This document shows, one piece after another, positions 25,820 through 35,294 of a DNA stretch of 64,000 nucleotides. The notes under the pieces are model-generated. The model saw nothing but the letters and a program-made list of their open reading frames with translations, had not been told where the DNA came from and ran no database searches. The DNA is from Collimonas arenae (lineage in GTDB: Bacteria; Pseudomonadota; Gammaproteobacteria; Burkholderiales; Burkholderiaceae_D). The stretch is taken from NCBI RefSeq assembly GCF_001584165.1, contig NZ_CP013233.1, positions 3,852,620 through 3,916,619 on the forward strand. The letters run 5' to 3'. Position numbers and translations under genes: made by a program. The first letter of the stretch is position 1; the number at the start of each line of letters is the position of its first letter.

Positions 25820-27924
25820 CGACGCCGGTCCAGCACCTCAAGTCAGAGTTGGAAAGTACGCAGATTTTTCGCAGCTCCAGCGCTTACATGCACAACCTGC
25901 CGCGCGACAAGAGCGATACCTTGCTGCTGCTTGGCGCCTGCGTCATGGTGCTGCTACCGCATTTTCTGCACCTGTCCTGGTGGACCTCGGCCATCTGCTG
26001 CGGCCTGCTGCTGTGGCGCGCCGCGATCACCATGCGCGGCCAGCGCCTGCCGCCGATGTGGCTGCTGCTGCCGCTCGCAGCGTTATCCATGGGCGGCGTC
26101 TATCTTGACTTCCGCACCCTCCTCGGCCGCGATGCCGGAGTCGCGATGCTGGTGCTGCTGCTAACCTTCAAGCTGCTCGAGATGCGCGCCCGGCGCGATC
26201 TGTTCGTGGTGCTGCTACTGAGCTTTTTCCTGCTGCTCACGACTTTTTTTTATTCGCAATCGCTGCCGTCGCTGTTGTGGATGATCGCCACGCTGGTGCT
26301 GATCCTGACGACGCAACTGTCGTTCCAATACACCGGCAAACAACCGCCGCTCAAGCAGCGCCTGCGCCTGGGCGGCATGATACTGGCCATGGCGCTGCCG
26401 TTGACGCTCATCCTGTTCTTGCTGTTTCCGCGTATCCAAGGCCCGCTGTGGGGACTGCCGGGCGACGCACATGGCGGCCGCACCGGTTTGTCGGATAGCA
26501 TGGCGCCGGGGAATATCTCGCAACTTGCCATGTCCGATGACATCGCTTTCCGCGTCAAATTCCTCGACCCGCAGCCAGCTCCCGCCAAGCTCTACTGGCG
26601 CGGCGTGGTGCTGACGCATTTTGACGGCAGGACCTGGACCCCGGGCTTGACGAGTCGCGCGACTACCAATGACGAGGCTGCCGCCACACCAAATGCGGCG
26701 ACATCCGTTCGCCAGCAAATCACGATGGAACCCAACGGCCAGCGCTGGCTGTTTGCCCTCGAAACCCCGCAAGCGCCGCCGGCGCTCGCAGGCATCTCGA
26801 CCCGCATCACTCCAGAACACCAGATTCGCGCAGCCCGTGTCATCGGCGAGCGGATTCGTTACGATGTCGTTTCAAACCTGGCGCCAGTGGTATCGGAACG
26901 CATCAATCCAGTCGATTTGCAGCAAGCGCTGGCCTTACCGCAAAACTACAATCCGCGCACCAGGGAGTTTGCTGTAAACCTGCGGGCCAGAACCCTCGGC
27001 GACCGAGCCTTGGTCAACGCCGTCTTGCATTTCTTCCGAAATGAAAATTTCAGCTATACGCTGGAGCCGCCGCTGCTCGGCCGAGACAGCGTCGACGATT
27101 TCCTGTTTTCCAGCCGTGCCGGGTTTTGCGAGCACTATGCCAGTTCCTTCGTATTCCTGATGCGCGCCGCCGGCATTCCGGCACGCGTGGTCACTGGTTA
27201 CCAAGGCGGCGAAACCAATCCGGTCGACAACATGATGACCGTGCGTCAATCGGACGCGCACGCCTGGGCGGAAGTGTGGCTGCCGCCGCATGGCTGGGTG
27301 CGCGTTGATCCCACCGCCGCGGTCGCACCAAACCGGATTGAAACGCAGCTCAGCAACGTGCTGCCGCATTCCTTCTTCGGCGGTCTGCTCGGACCTGAGC
27401 TCGGCAAAAGCAACTGGTGGTCGGCATTAAGCGACGCCGCATCAATTGCACGCGCCAATTGGGAAGCGTTGGGCAATGGCTGGAATCAATGGGTTCTCAA
27501 TTACACACCGGCGCGCCAGCAAGGATTGTTGCGCTGGTTGGGCTTGGGCGAGTTCGATTGGCGCAGCCTGACGATCCTGATGCTAGCCATCGGTGCAGTA
27601 GCTGCCGGTACGGTTACGCTGCCCTTGCTACTGGCACGAAACAAGGCCAATCCACTTGATACGGTATACTCCGCGTTATGCGCGCAGATGGCGCGACGCG
27701 GCCTCCCGCGGCACAAGCATGAGGGGCCGCGCACCTACGAACGCCGCCTGTGCGCCAACGATTCGCCGTTGTCGCCGACGGCAAAACTAGCGGTGCAACG
27801 CTTCATGAGTTTGTACGAAATCCTGCGTTATGGCGCTGATTACAGCAACGATGACGGCAAGGATACAATTCCGCCAGCGCCTTTAATGGCAAAACTAAAA
27901 CTACTGCTCTCCCAATGTCGATGA
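25816..27924 (+). CDS. TgpA-like transmembrane transglutaminase
   Basis: A 702-residue inner-membrane protein. About five or six membrane segments (residues ~35-210, DUF3488) are followed by a periplasmic transglutaminase-like domain with the catalytic triad C438 (GFCEHYASSF), H482 (SDAHAWAEVW) and D498 (WVRVDPTAA). A further membrane segment lies near residues 575-600, followed by a cytoplasmic C-terminal tail of the DUF4129 type. Pseudomonas TgpA is essential and acts in the periplasm. The 4-base overlap with the DUF58 gene and the 10-base overlap with mltB imply a translationally coupled operon. Confidence 0.92.
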   Translation: MTTPVQHLKSELESTQIFRSSSAYMHNLPRDKSDTLLLLGACVMVLLPHFLHLSWWTSAICCGLLLWRAAITMRGQRLPPMWLLLPLAALSMGGVYLDFRTLLGRDAGVAMLVLLLTFKLLEMRARRDLFVVLLLSFFLLLTTFFYSQSLPSLLWMIATLVLILTTQLSFQYTGKQPPLKQRLRLGGMILAMALPLTLILFLLFPRIQGPLWGLPGDAHGGRTGLSDSMAPGNISQLAMSDDIAFRVKFLDPQPAPAKLYWRGVVLTHFDGRTWTPGLTSRATTNDEAAATPNAATSVRQQITMEPNGQRWLFALETPQAPPALAGISTRITPEHQIRAARVIGERIRYDVVSNLAPVVSERINPVDLQQALALPQNYNPRTREFAVNLRARTLGDRALVNAVLHFFRNENFSYTLEPPLLGRDSVDDFLFSSRAGFCEHYASSFVFLMRAAGIPARVVTGYQGGETNPVDNMMTVRQSDAHAWAEVWLPPHGWVRVDPTAAVAPNRIETQLSNVLPHSFFGGLLGPELGKSNWWSALSDAASIARANWEALGNGWNQWVLNYTPARQQGLLRWLGLGEFDWRSLTILMLAIGAVAAGTVTLPLLLARNKANPLDTVYSALCAQMARRGLPRHKHEGPRTYERRLCANDSPLSPTAKLAVQRFMSLYEILRYGADYSNDDGKDTIPPAPLMAKLKLLLSQCR

Positions 27925-29042
27925 AATCTTCCGTAGGCCTCCATAAAATCGTCCAGCTATGCGCCATCGTAGCGGCGATCTCGATCAGCCCCAACCTGCA
28001 GGCGCAACAAAGCAGCGCAACCAAGTCGCCATCGGCAAAAATGCGCAAAGCCAGCAGCACCGCCGACGACGGCGAATTCGTCAATTTCGCCGAATGGAAG
28101 GATGTCTCGGACTTCATCGACCAGATGGTGGAGAAAGACGGTTTCGACAGAGGCGAACTAGTCGCAATGTTCAGCAAGATTCGCCACGTTGACAGCGCAA
28201 TTCAGCTGATGAAGCCGGCGCCTGCCAGCAAACCCAAGAACTGGGCGGCCTACCGTGCGCGCTTTGTCGAGCCGGTGCGTATCCAGGCTGGCGTGGAATT
28301 CTGGAACACCTATGCCGACGCGTTGAATCGGGCAGAGGCGCAATATGGCGTGCCGGCTGAAATCATCGTCGGCATCGTCGGCGTTGAAACTGTATACGGC
28401 CGCAACGTCGGCAATTTCCGCGTGATGGATGCGATCACTACGCTGGCATTCGACTATCCGAACACGCCGACGCGCGATGCCCGCATGGCTTACTTCCGCG
28501 GCGAGCTGGAAAATACGCTGCTGTTTGCAAGGGAGTCAGGCATTGATCCATTCAGCTTGCTCGGTTCGTATGCCGGCGCCATCGGCTGGGCGCAATTCAT
28601 GCCAAGCAGCATTCGCCAGTATGGCGTGGATTTTGACGGCAATGGCAGGATCGATCTGCGCAACTCGCCGATCGATGCGATCGGCAGCATCGCCCACTAT
28701 CTGGCGGAGCATGGCTGGAAAACCGGCATGCCGATCGTGTTCCCGGCGACATTGTCGACCGACACCAGCGTCGAAAACCGCTGGCAGGCATTTATCGGAC
28801 AAGGGCTGGAGGCGAAATATTCGTTGGACGACCTGATGGCCGCCGGCGTCGTGCCGGGCGTGGTTCCGCCAGCCGACATGCGTTTCGGCCTGATCGATTT
28901 GCAAAACGGTCAGAACCCTACCGAATATTGGCTGGGCACAGACAATTTCTTCGCCATCACCCAATACAACCGCAGCTTCTTCTACGCCATGTCGGTGGTC
29001 GATCTGGGACGCGCAGTACGCGTCGCGCGCGACCAGCAATGA
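27915..29042 (+). CDS. mltB: lytic murein transglycosylase B
   Basis: A 375-residue MltB/Slt35-type enzyme that cleaves the MurNAc-GlcNAc bond of peptidoglycan to give 1,6-anhydro ends. The catalytic glutamate fits E158 in GIVGVETVYG. The FRVMDAITTLAFDYP, FSLLGSYAGAIGWAQFMPSS and DFDGNGRIDLRNS segments are typical, the last resembling the EF-hand-like calcium site of Slt35. It has a Sec signal peptide (cleavage near A30, SPNLQAQQ) without a lipobox. It is the last gene of the moxR operon, linking that operon to cell-wall turnover. Confidence 0.93.
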   Translation: MSMKSSVGLHKIVQLCAIVAAISISPNLQAQQSSATKSPSAKMRKASSTADDGEFVNFAEWKDVSDFIDQMVEKDGFDRGELVAMFSKIRHVDSAIQLMKPAPASKPKNWAAYRARFVEPVRIQAGVEFWNTYADALNRAEAQYGVPAEIIVGIVGVETVYGRNVGNFRVMDAITTLAFDYPNTPTRDARMAYFRGELENTLLFARESGIDPFSLLGSYAGAIGWAQFMPSSIRQYGVDFDGNGRIDLRNSPIDAIGSIAHYLAEHGWKTGMPIVFPATLSTDTSVENRWQAFIGQGLEAKYSLDDLMAAGVVPGVVPPADMRFGLIDLQNGQNPTEYWLGTDNFFAITQYNRSFFYAMSVVDLGRAVRVARDQQ

Positions 29043-29185
29043 GGAAAGACTGGGCATGATGAAGTCGCGATAGTGTCAGATTCAGTGGCTTTGCACTCGA
29101 CTCAACGCCCTGCTGCAACTGAGGGCGCAAATGCGGCGGCGCCATTCGCCGCTAACCGATTCGTGTCGCGCTCTTTAGCGCTTAC

Positions 29186-29722
29186 CTATGCGTTACTGAC
29201 ACTCAGTTCGACTTCGACGGTTTCATTATTGGCGGTAAGCCAGATCTGCCCATCCTGAATCGTGCATTGCAGCTGCATATTGCGTTGCGCCAACCGAGAC
29301 AACGCCTCACTGCTGGCCGCGGCAATATTGATGACTGTCAGGTTGCGCGCACGCGCCACCTTGCTGCTGATCTGGTTCCACCATATGTGACTGGTACTGC
29401 TGTAGCTGTACACCACCACTTGGGCAGCACGTCCGCAGGCTTTCAGGATGCGCTTTTCATCCGGCTGCCCGACTTCTATCCATAGGTCGATGGCGCCGGT
29501 CAGGTCCTTGGCCCACAAATCCGGTTCCTCGGCATCCGACAAACCCTTGCCGAAAGTCAACGCGGCCGATGCATGGCGGGCGAAGGCCAACAGGCGTACC
29601 ATCATGCGCTCGTCGGTTTCAGACGGATGACGGGCAATCGTCAACGCGTGTTCCTGATAATAATGACGATCCATATCGGCAATTTGCAGATCGGCTTTGA
29701 AAATAGTTGCTTTAAGGGCCAT
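29186..29722 (-). CDS. YaeQ family protein
   Basis: 178 residues starting MALKATIFKADLQIADMDRH, the typical YaeQ N-terminus, with HPSETDERMMVRLLAFARHA and YSYSSTSHIWW further on. YaeQ has a restriction-endonuclease-like (PD-(D/E)XK) fold; its cellular role is unclear and an early link to RfaH is unproven. The frame is open 10 codons upstream of this start, but the conserved family begins here. It is convergent with mltB and divergent from the DUF1415 gene. Confidence 0.92.
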   Translation of the reverse strand: MALKATIFKADLQIADMDRHYYQEHALTIARHPSETDERMMVRLLAFARHASAALTFGKGLSDAEEPDLWAKDLTGAIDLWIEVGQPDEKRILKACGRAAQVVVYSYSSTSHIWWNQISSKVARARNLTVINIAAASSEALSRLAQRNMQLQCTIQDGQIWLTANNETVEVELSVSNA

Positions 29723-29911
29723 AACGCCTATTGTTATATATAAATGGATCAAACCCGGCGTGACGCACTCACGGGATCGGAAGAATAACCCGATTTCTTT
29801 AAATTGGAGAACATATATGGCCTCGGGGCCGCTTCTGCCACATTCTCCGAGGTGCTAAGGCAGATTTCCATACTTGTCAAAATTGCTTGCAAATAGATTA
29901 CAAATTAAAAA

Positions 29912-30484
29912 ATGAAAACAGCGACATCGTCAGATCAGGAAGTCTTTTCCAGCGAAGTGATCGCTCACACGAAGCTATGGCTGGAACGCGCCGTCATCGG
30001 ACTCAATTTGTGTCCGTTTGCCAAGGCCGTCTTCATCAAGGACCAGATACGCTACGTCGTCAGCAGCGCCCAAACACCGGAAGAATTGCTGGCGGACCTG
30101 GTCAGAGAACTTAATTACTTGCAGGAGGCAGATCCAGAAAAAACGGATACAACCCTGCTGATCCATCCCGATGCATTGCGGGATTTTCTCGATTACAACG
30201 ATTTCCTGGATGTTGCCGATGCGGCAATTGAAGAACTAGATCTGGAAGGAGAGCTACAGGTGGCCAGCTTTCATCCTGACTATCAGTTTGCAGATGCCGG
30301 GGCTGACGACATCACAAACTATACCAATCGCTCACCCTACCCAACCTTGCACCTGCTGCGCGAAGCCAGCGTTGAACGTGCAGTCGATGCGTTTCCGGAA
30401 GCGTCTGAGATTTTTAATAAGAATATGCAAACCTTGAGTCGGCTCGGCTTGGACGGTTGGAGGAAAACACTGCAGGAAGGCTAA
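29912..30484 (+). CDS. DUF1415 family protein
   Basis: A 190-residue cytoplasmic protein of unknown function. The segments TKLWLERAVIGLNLCPFAKA, LIHPDALRDFLDYNDFLD, VASFHPDYQFA and NRSPYPTLHLLREASVERAV are the conserved core of DUF1415, including the CPFAK cysteine. It is a single-gene transcription unit as far as I can see, with no obvious terminator before the AT-rich gap that follows. Confidence 0.9.
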   Translation: MKTATSSDQEVFSSEVIAHTKLWLERAVIGLNLCPFAKAVFIKDQIRYVVSSAQTPEELLADLVRELNYLQEADPEKTDTTLLIHPDALRDFLDYNDFLDVADAAIEELDLEGELQVASFHPDYQFADAGADDITNYTNRSPYPTLHLLREASVERAVDAFPEASEIFNKNMQTLSRLGLDGWRKTLQEG

Positions 30485-30932
30485 GACGACGCCTGGGTCG
30501 AAGATTGAGACAAAAACCAAAGTCGATGCATCAATAGCACTGAATTGATACAATCACAATTGTTATATGTTGTAAAACTGATTTTCCTTGTATTTTTTAC
30601 GGAAAGTTACTAAATAGTAATAGACATCGTAATAAGAAAATTTTAAATTGAGCATGTGCAACTTATTTGTATATTTGGTCACTAAACAAAGATTACCTTG
30701 CTTTCTGCCAATTCAATGTGCAATACGCTGTGCGATGTAATTAGCTGTATCGTCGGTCCCATGAAGAAATGAACAGGGAGTTTCTTTATGATAAAAAAGT
30801 GCTCAAAAACAGTATAAAATACGGCAACTTGCAATTTAGCCAATAAAACAGGAAGGTGCACTCCGTAATAGCGCAGTCAGCATTACGTAATCACTCTCTA
30901 TATATCAACTAGGATAACGGAATTAATTGATT
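30485..30932 (+). other. AT-rich intergenic region
   Basis: About 450 bases without a plausible gene. It is AT-rich, has a small palindromic stretch ACAATCACAATTGT (about 30551-30564), and presumably holds the promoter of the HTH gene downstream. I see no clear terminator or RNA gene. Confidence 0.4.
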
Positions 30933-31271
30933 ATGACTATCAACACTACCCCAGACGCACCTACCAGCAACAAGCTCGATGAGCAGGTGACATATGACCC
31001 AAATCATCTACTGGACTCATTGATCGACAAGTTGCATTTGAAAAATGATGCGGCCCTGTCGCGCTCACTCGAAGTTGCACCTCCGGTCATCAGCAAAATC
31101 CGCCATCGCCGCCTGCCGGTTGGCGCATCGTTGCTGATCCGCATGCACGAAGTAAGCGACCTGACTATTCGTGAATTGCGCGCCCTGATGGGTGATCGCC
31201 GCGAAAAATTCCGTATCAGCGACAAGCAATTCAAGCCAAAAGACAAGATCGAAGCCGAAAAGCTGAAGTAA
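30933..31271 (+). CDS. small Cro/C1-like helix-turn-helix protein
   Basis: 112 residues. The central part, LIDKLHLKNDAALSRSLEVA then PPVISKIRHRRLPVGASLLI, reads as a lambda-repressor-type HTH (helices around 30-75) in which KNDAALSRSLEV-PPVISKIR fits the recognition helix pair. The C-terminus is Lys/Glu-rich. I chose ATG 30933 over the upstream TTG 30927. Similar stand-alone proteins occur in Burkholderiales, but I know no assigned function. The AT-rich upstream region suggests its own regulated promoter. Confidence 0.75.
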   Translation: MTINTTPDAPTSNKLDEQVTYDPNHLLDSLIDKLHLKNDAALSRSLEVAPPVISKIRHRRLPVGASLLIRMHEVSDLTIRELRALMGDRREKFRISDKQFKPKDKIEAEKLK

Positions 31272-31301
31272 TCAACATGTCGGCTATATCCCTGCACTAT
31301 T

Positions 31302-31327
31302 GCGGCATGCTCCTTGGAGCATGCCGC
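31302..31327. terminator. bidirectional terminator between HTH gene and cysM
   Basis: A perfect 12-base stem GCGGCATGCTCC / GGAGCATGCCGC with a TT loop. T runs are short on both sides (CTTTAG on the plus strand), so termination strength is uncertain. It lies between two convergent genes, one base before the cysM stop codon. Confidence 0.75.
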
Positions 31328-31328
31328 T

Positions 31329-32231
31329 TTAGGCAGGGAAAACGCCTGTAGACAAGTAACGGTCGCCACGATCGCACACGACGAACACAATCGTCGCGTT
31401 TTCAACTTGCTGCGAAATCCTGAGCGCCACTTCACATGCCCCTGCTGCTGAAATGCCGCAGAAAATCCCCTCTTCGCTCGCCAGTCTTCGCGCCATGTGC
31501 TCGGACGCAGCCTGGCTCACCGATTCAATCTGGTCCACCCGCGTATTGTCATAAATTTTCGGCAGATAGGCTTCCGGCCATTTTCTGATACCTGGAATTT
31601 GCGAGCCCTCTTCCGGCTGCGCACCGATGATGCGTATCTCCGGATTCTGTTCCTTCAGGTAGCTGGACACGCCCATGATGGTGCCGGTGGTTCCCATTGC
31701 ACTCACAAAATGGGTAATTCGCCCTTCGGTGTCGCGCCAGATTTCGGGCCCGGTCGTTTCATAATGCGCCAACGGATTATCGGGATTGGCAAACTGGTCG
31801 AGAATCAGGCCTTCACCGTCTTTCTGCATTTTTTCAGCCAGGTCACGCGCATACTCCATGCCGCCGGTCTTCGGCGTAAGAATGATCTTGGCGCCGTATG
31901 CTGCCATGCTTTGGCGCCGTTCCTCGCTCAGGTTTTCCGGCATCAGCAACACCATCTTATAGCCGCGCATAGCCGCTACCATCGCCAATGCAATCCCGGT
32001 GTTGCCGCTGGTCGCCTCGATCAGCGTATCACCGGGCTTGATCTGGCCGCGCATTTCAGCATGCTTGATCATCGACAGCGCCGGCCGGTCCTTAACCGAT
32101 CCAGCCGGGTTATTGCCTTCCATCTTGCCCAGGATAATATTGTTCCGCTGAGCCGCATCGCTGCCGGGAATGCGCTTCAGCTGTACCAGAGGGGTATTGC
32201 CGATTGTGTCTTCAATAGTCAGATAAGGCAT
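31329..32231 (-). CDS. cysM: cysteine synthase B (O-acetylserine sulfhydrylase B)
   Basis: A 300-residue PLP enzyme that makes cysteine from O-acetylserine and sulphide or thiosulphate. The Schiff-base lysine is K47 in NPAGSVKDRPA. The phosphate-binding loop reads SAMGTTGTIMG, the CysM form rather than the GTGGT of CysK. I chose the start at MPYLTIEDTIGNTPLVQL; the frame is open 11 codons further upstream. Confidence 0.95.
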   Translation of the reverse strand: MPYLTIEDTIGNTPLVQLKRIPGSDAAQRNNIILGKMEGNNPAGSVKDRPALSMIKHAEMRGQIKPGDTLIEATSGNTGIALAMVAAMRGYKMVLLMPENLSEERRQSMAAYGAKIILTPKTGGMEYARDLAEKMQKDGEGLILDQFANPDNPLAHYETTGPEIWRDTEGRITHFVSAMGTTGTIMGVSSYLKEQNPEIRIIGAQPEEGSQIPGIRKWPEAYLPKIYDNTRVDQIESVSQAASEHMARRLASEEGIFCGISAAGACEVALRISQQVENATIVFVVCDRGDRYLSTGVFPA

Positions 32232-32350
32232 AGTTTGATCAGGCGTCTCGTGCAAAAAGCCCATTTTAATATGAGACCTTGTTACGCGTATCGATGCCGG
32301 GAAATCCTGGCGGAAGAATCCGTCGCCATCCAGCTAATCGCCACGACAAA

Positions 32351-32380
32351 TTAAAAAGCCTCGTGGAGCACCACGAGGCT
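32351..32380 (-). terminator. rho-independent terminator of the ComEA-like gene
   Basis: On the minus strand AGCCTCGTGG / CCACGAGGCT form a 10-base stem with a 4-base loop, followed by TTTTTAA. Confidence 0.9.
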
Positions 32381-32430
32381 ACGTCAAAGATAAACCATGC
32401 CGACCAGGAGAGACGAGGAGCATCTACAAC

Positions 32431-32799
32431 CTACTTCACTTTGGCCGCTGGCTTGGCGGGGGCGGTTGCTGCGAGCGCGTTACTCTTTGGATTGCCCTTT
32501 GCATTATTTTTAGCACTCTCCACACCGCCCTTTGCCTTGCCGTTCACCAGCAAGCCGGCCTGCGACAATTGAGAGGCACTTTTTTCTCCAATTCCTGGAA
32601 CCCGGCTTTCAAAATCGGCCCAATCCTTGAAATTGCCGCCTTTGCTGCGCTCATCAATGATGCGCTTGGCCTTCGCCGCGCCGATTCCCTTGATATTGTT
32701 CAGGGCCGCCAGATCGCCTTTGTTGACATCCACCTGAGCCAACGCCAGGCTCGCTGAGGCCATCAATGCGCAAAACACCAGCAGTAGTCTTGTAAACAT
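32431..32799 (-). CDS. ComEA-like helix-hairpin-helix DNA-binding protein
   Basis: A 122-residue secreted protein. A signal peptide (MFTRLLLVFCALMASASLALAQ) is followed by two helix-hairpin-helix motifs (ALNNIKGIGAAKAKRIIDER and FESRVPGIGEKSASQLSQAG), as in the ComEA DNA receptor, and then a Lys/Ala/Asn-rich tail. Soluble HhH proteins of this size are common in betaproteobacteria and may bind DNA in the periplasm during uptake. Natural competence is not shown by this gene alone. The longer upstream frame lacks a signal peptide and was rejected. Confidence 0.85.
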   Translation of the reverse strand: MFTRLLLVFCALMASASLALAQVDVNKGDLAALNNIKGIGAAKAKRIIDERSKGGNFKDWADFESRVPGIGEKSASQLSQAGLLVNGKAKGGVESAKNNAKGNPKSNALAATAPAKPAAKVK

Positions 32800-32887
32800 G
32801 TCGAATTTCTCCCGTTGAAATGATGACGATTGAGTATAGTCATCAAACCGGGGGAAATTGCCATTTAAACCATAAACAAGAATTCGC

Positions 32888-33829
32888 TTAACCGAACAAC
32901 TCTTCGCGGCTGACAGTCGCCGTGCCCAGCTTGCCGACCACGATGCCGCCGGCGCGGTTGGCCAGGGCGACAGCATCTGCAATTGGCAATCCTGCGCCAA
33001 GCATCACTGCCAGCGTGGCAATCACGGTATCCCCGGCGCCAGAGACGTCATACACTTCGCGCGCCATGGCCGGGAAATGCGTAATTTCCTGCGCCGTGTA
33101 CAAACTCATTCCCTCTTCCGAACGGGTCAGCAACAGCGCTTCCAGTTGCAGGGATTCGCGCAATTTTTGCGCCTTCTCGGTCAGTTCTGCTTCGCTTTTC
33201 CAGCTACCGACAATACGGATCATTTCCGACTTGTTCGGCGTCAGCACCGAGGCGCCGACGTAGCGCGAGAAATCGTCGCCTTTCGGATCCACCAGAATGC
33301 ATTTGCCTGCCTGCTTGGCGGCGGCAATCATGTCCGCGACATTCACCAGGCTGCCCTTGGCGTAGTCGGACAGCACTATCACCTGGTATTCCGGGAGCAA
33401 TGTGTTGAAGCGAGTCAACTTATCGCGCAACACGGCGTCAGTCGGCGCCTCTTCGAAATCGATACGCAGCAACTGCTGCTGGCGGCCGATTACGCGCAAT
33501 TTGATGATGGTCGAGATGGATGGATCCCTGGTGAGGAAACGATTGACGCCCATTTCCTCCAGGAGGCTGTCTACCGTGTCGCCAGCCTCATCCTGGCCCA
33601 CAACCCCGAGCAGGCCTGCCGTGCCACCCAGCGTGGCGATATTGCGCGCCACATTGGCAGCCCCGCCCAGACGTTCTTCGCGCTTTTCGATCCGCACCAC
33701 CGGCACCGGCGCTTCTGGTGATATACGGCTGACATCGCCGAACCAATAACGGTCGAGCATAACGTCGCCGACCACCAGAATCCGTACCTTGTCAAAGGAT
33801 GCGGGGACCTTGAAGGATTGTGTATTCAT
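32888..33829 (-). CDS. hldE1: D-glycero-beta-D-manno-heptose-7-phosphate kinase (HldE1/RfaE1)
   Basis: A 313-residue PfkB/ribokinase-family kinase that phosphorylates heptose-7-phosphate in ADP-heptose synthesis for the LPS core. ILVVGDVMLDRYWFGDVSRI at the N-terminus, GGAANVARN near residue 56 and the catalytic GAGDTV near residue 262 are characteristic. Only the kinase domain is present; the nucleotidyltransferase domain of E. coli HldE must be a separate gene elsewhere. It is 5 bases downstream of ugd in the same operon. Confidence 0.94.
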   Translation of the reverse strand: MNTQSFKVPASFDKVRILVVGDVMLDRYWFGDVSRISPEAPVPVVRIEKREERLGGAANVARNIATLGGTAGLLGVVGQDEAGDTVDSLLEEMGVNRFLTRDPSISTIIKLRVIGRQQQLLRIDFEEAPTDAVLRDKLTRFNTLLPEYQVIVLSDYAKGSLVNVADMIAAAKQAGKCILVDPKGDDFSRYVGASVLTPNKSEMIRIVGSWKSEAELTEKAQKLRESLQLEALLLTRSEEGMSLYTAQEITHFPAMAREVYDVSGAGDTVIATLAVMLGAGLPIADAVALANRAGGIVVGKLGTATVSREELFG

Positions 33830-33834
33830 TGTTT

Positions 33835-35217
33835 TTACTCGCGTACCAGGACGGAACGACCGATGCCGTAGTACTCAAACCCGATATCGCGCATCACCTG
33901 CGGTTCATACAGGTTGCGGCCGTCGAACACGATCGGCGCCTTGAGACGGGCCTTGACCTGGTCAAAATCCGGGCTTCGGAAGGTTTTCCATTCCGTGACG
34001 ATAACCAGTGCATCGGCATCCTGCAGCGCATCGGCCTGGTTGTCGCAAAAACGGATCCGCTGCAATGCGCCGCGATCATCCGCAAAATCCAGTTCCAGCA
34101 CGCGTTGCGCCTCTGCCATCGCAACTGGATCATGCACCGCCACAGTGGCGCCGCGGTCGATCAGTTCGCGCAGCAGCACCCGCGAAGAAGCCTCGCGCAT
34201 ATCGTCGGTGTTCGGCTTGAACGCCAACCCCCACAGCGCGAAGTGCTTGCCCTGCAGATCCGGGCCGAAACGCTCAGTAATTTTTTGGCCGAGTACATGC
34301 TTCTGATGATTATTGACCTGCTCGACGGCGCGCAGGATCAGCAATTCCTGACCGTAGTCGCGCGCGGTGCGCTCCAGCGCCTGCACGTCCTTGGGGAAGC
34401 AGGAGCCGCCATAACCGCAGCCGGCGTACAGGAAGCTGTAACCGATGCGTGGATCGGAGCCGATTCCGTGGCGCACGGCTTCGATATCGGCGCCAACCTT
34501 GTCTGCCAGGTTGGCCAATTCGTTCATGAATGAAATACGTGTCGCCAGCATGGCGTTCGCCGCATATTTGGTGAACTCGGCGGAACGCACATCCATCCAG
34601 TAGGTGCGTTCGTGGTTGCGGTTGAACGGCAGGTATAACTGCTTCATCAGCGTATGGGCTTGCTGCCCTGCTGGGCTGTCGTCGCAGCCGATAACGATGC
34701 GGTCAGGCCGCATGAAATCCTCGACCGCCGCGCCCTCCTTCAGGAACTCGGGATTGGAGACCACGGAAAACTGGATCGGTGCGCCGCTCAAATTGCGCGC
34801 ATCTAGCTCGGCCTGGATCGCCGCACTGACCTTGTCGGCAGTGCCGACAGGTACCGTCGATTTATCGACGATCACCTTGAAGCCAGTCATGTATTTGCCG
34901 ATGTTGGCTGCAGCGGCCAAGACATATTGCAGGTCAGCGGACCCGTCTTCATCCGGCGGCGTGCCGACAGCGATGAACTGAATCTGGCCATGCGCCACGC
35001 TGGCCGCAATGTCGGTCGAAAAATGCAGGCGTCCGGCGGCGCGGTTGCGGCTGACGATTTCCGCCAGGCCCGGCTCGTGAATCGGAATGCCGCCGCTATT
35101 GAGCATGGCAATCTTGCGTTGATCAAGGTCCAGGCAAAATACATCGTTGCCCAATTCGGCCAGGCAAGCGCCTGTAACCAAACCAACATAACCGGTGCCA
35201 ATAATAGTAATTTTCAT
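33835..35217 (-). CDS. ugd: UDP-glucose 6-dehydrogenase
   Basis: A 460-residue enzyme that oxidises UDP-glucose twice to UDP-glucuronate for polysaccharide or LPS modification. The NAD fold [10 protein letters not shown] is at 7-16, [10 protein letters not shown] near 118-126, and the catalytic cysteine C273 is in [13 protein letters not shown] chose the start [12 protein letters not shown]; the frame is open 63 codons upstream without similarity. It sits between lapB and hldE1, all on the minus strand. Confidence 0.96.
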   Translation of the reverse strand: MKITIIGTGYVGLVTGACLAELGNDVFCLDLDQRKIAMLNSGGIPIHEPGLAEIVSRNRAAGRLHFSTDIAASVAHGQIQFIAVGTPPDEDGSADLQYVLAAAANIGKYMTGFKVIVDKSTVPVGTADKVSAAIQAELDARNLSGAPIQFSVVSNPEFLKEGAAVEDFMRPDRIVIGCDDSPAGQQAHTLMKQLYLPFNRNHERTYWMDVRSAEFTKYAANAMLATRISFMNELANLADKVGADIEAVRHGIGSDPRIGYSFLYAGCGYGGSCFPKDVQALERTARDYGQELLILRAVEQVNNHQKHVLGQKITERFGPDLQGKHFALWGLAFKPNTDDMREASSRVLLRELIDRGATVAVHDPVAMAEAQRVLELDFADDRGALQRIRFCDNQADALQDADALVIVTEWKTFRSPDFDQVKARLKAPIVFDGRNLYEPQVMRDIGFEYYGIGRSVLVRE

Positions 35218-35294
35218 GTTATTCCGTGTTGCCGTTTTTCTGTGCAATTCAACCGATTGTAGAGTGGACACATCGTGCCCACCCTGCCGTAAAA

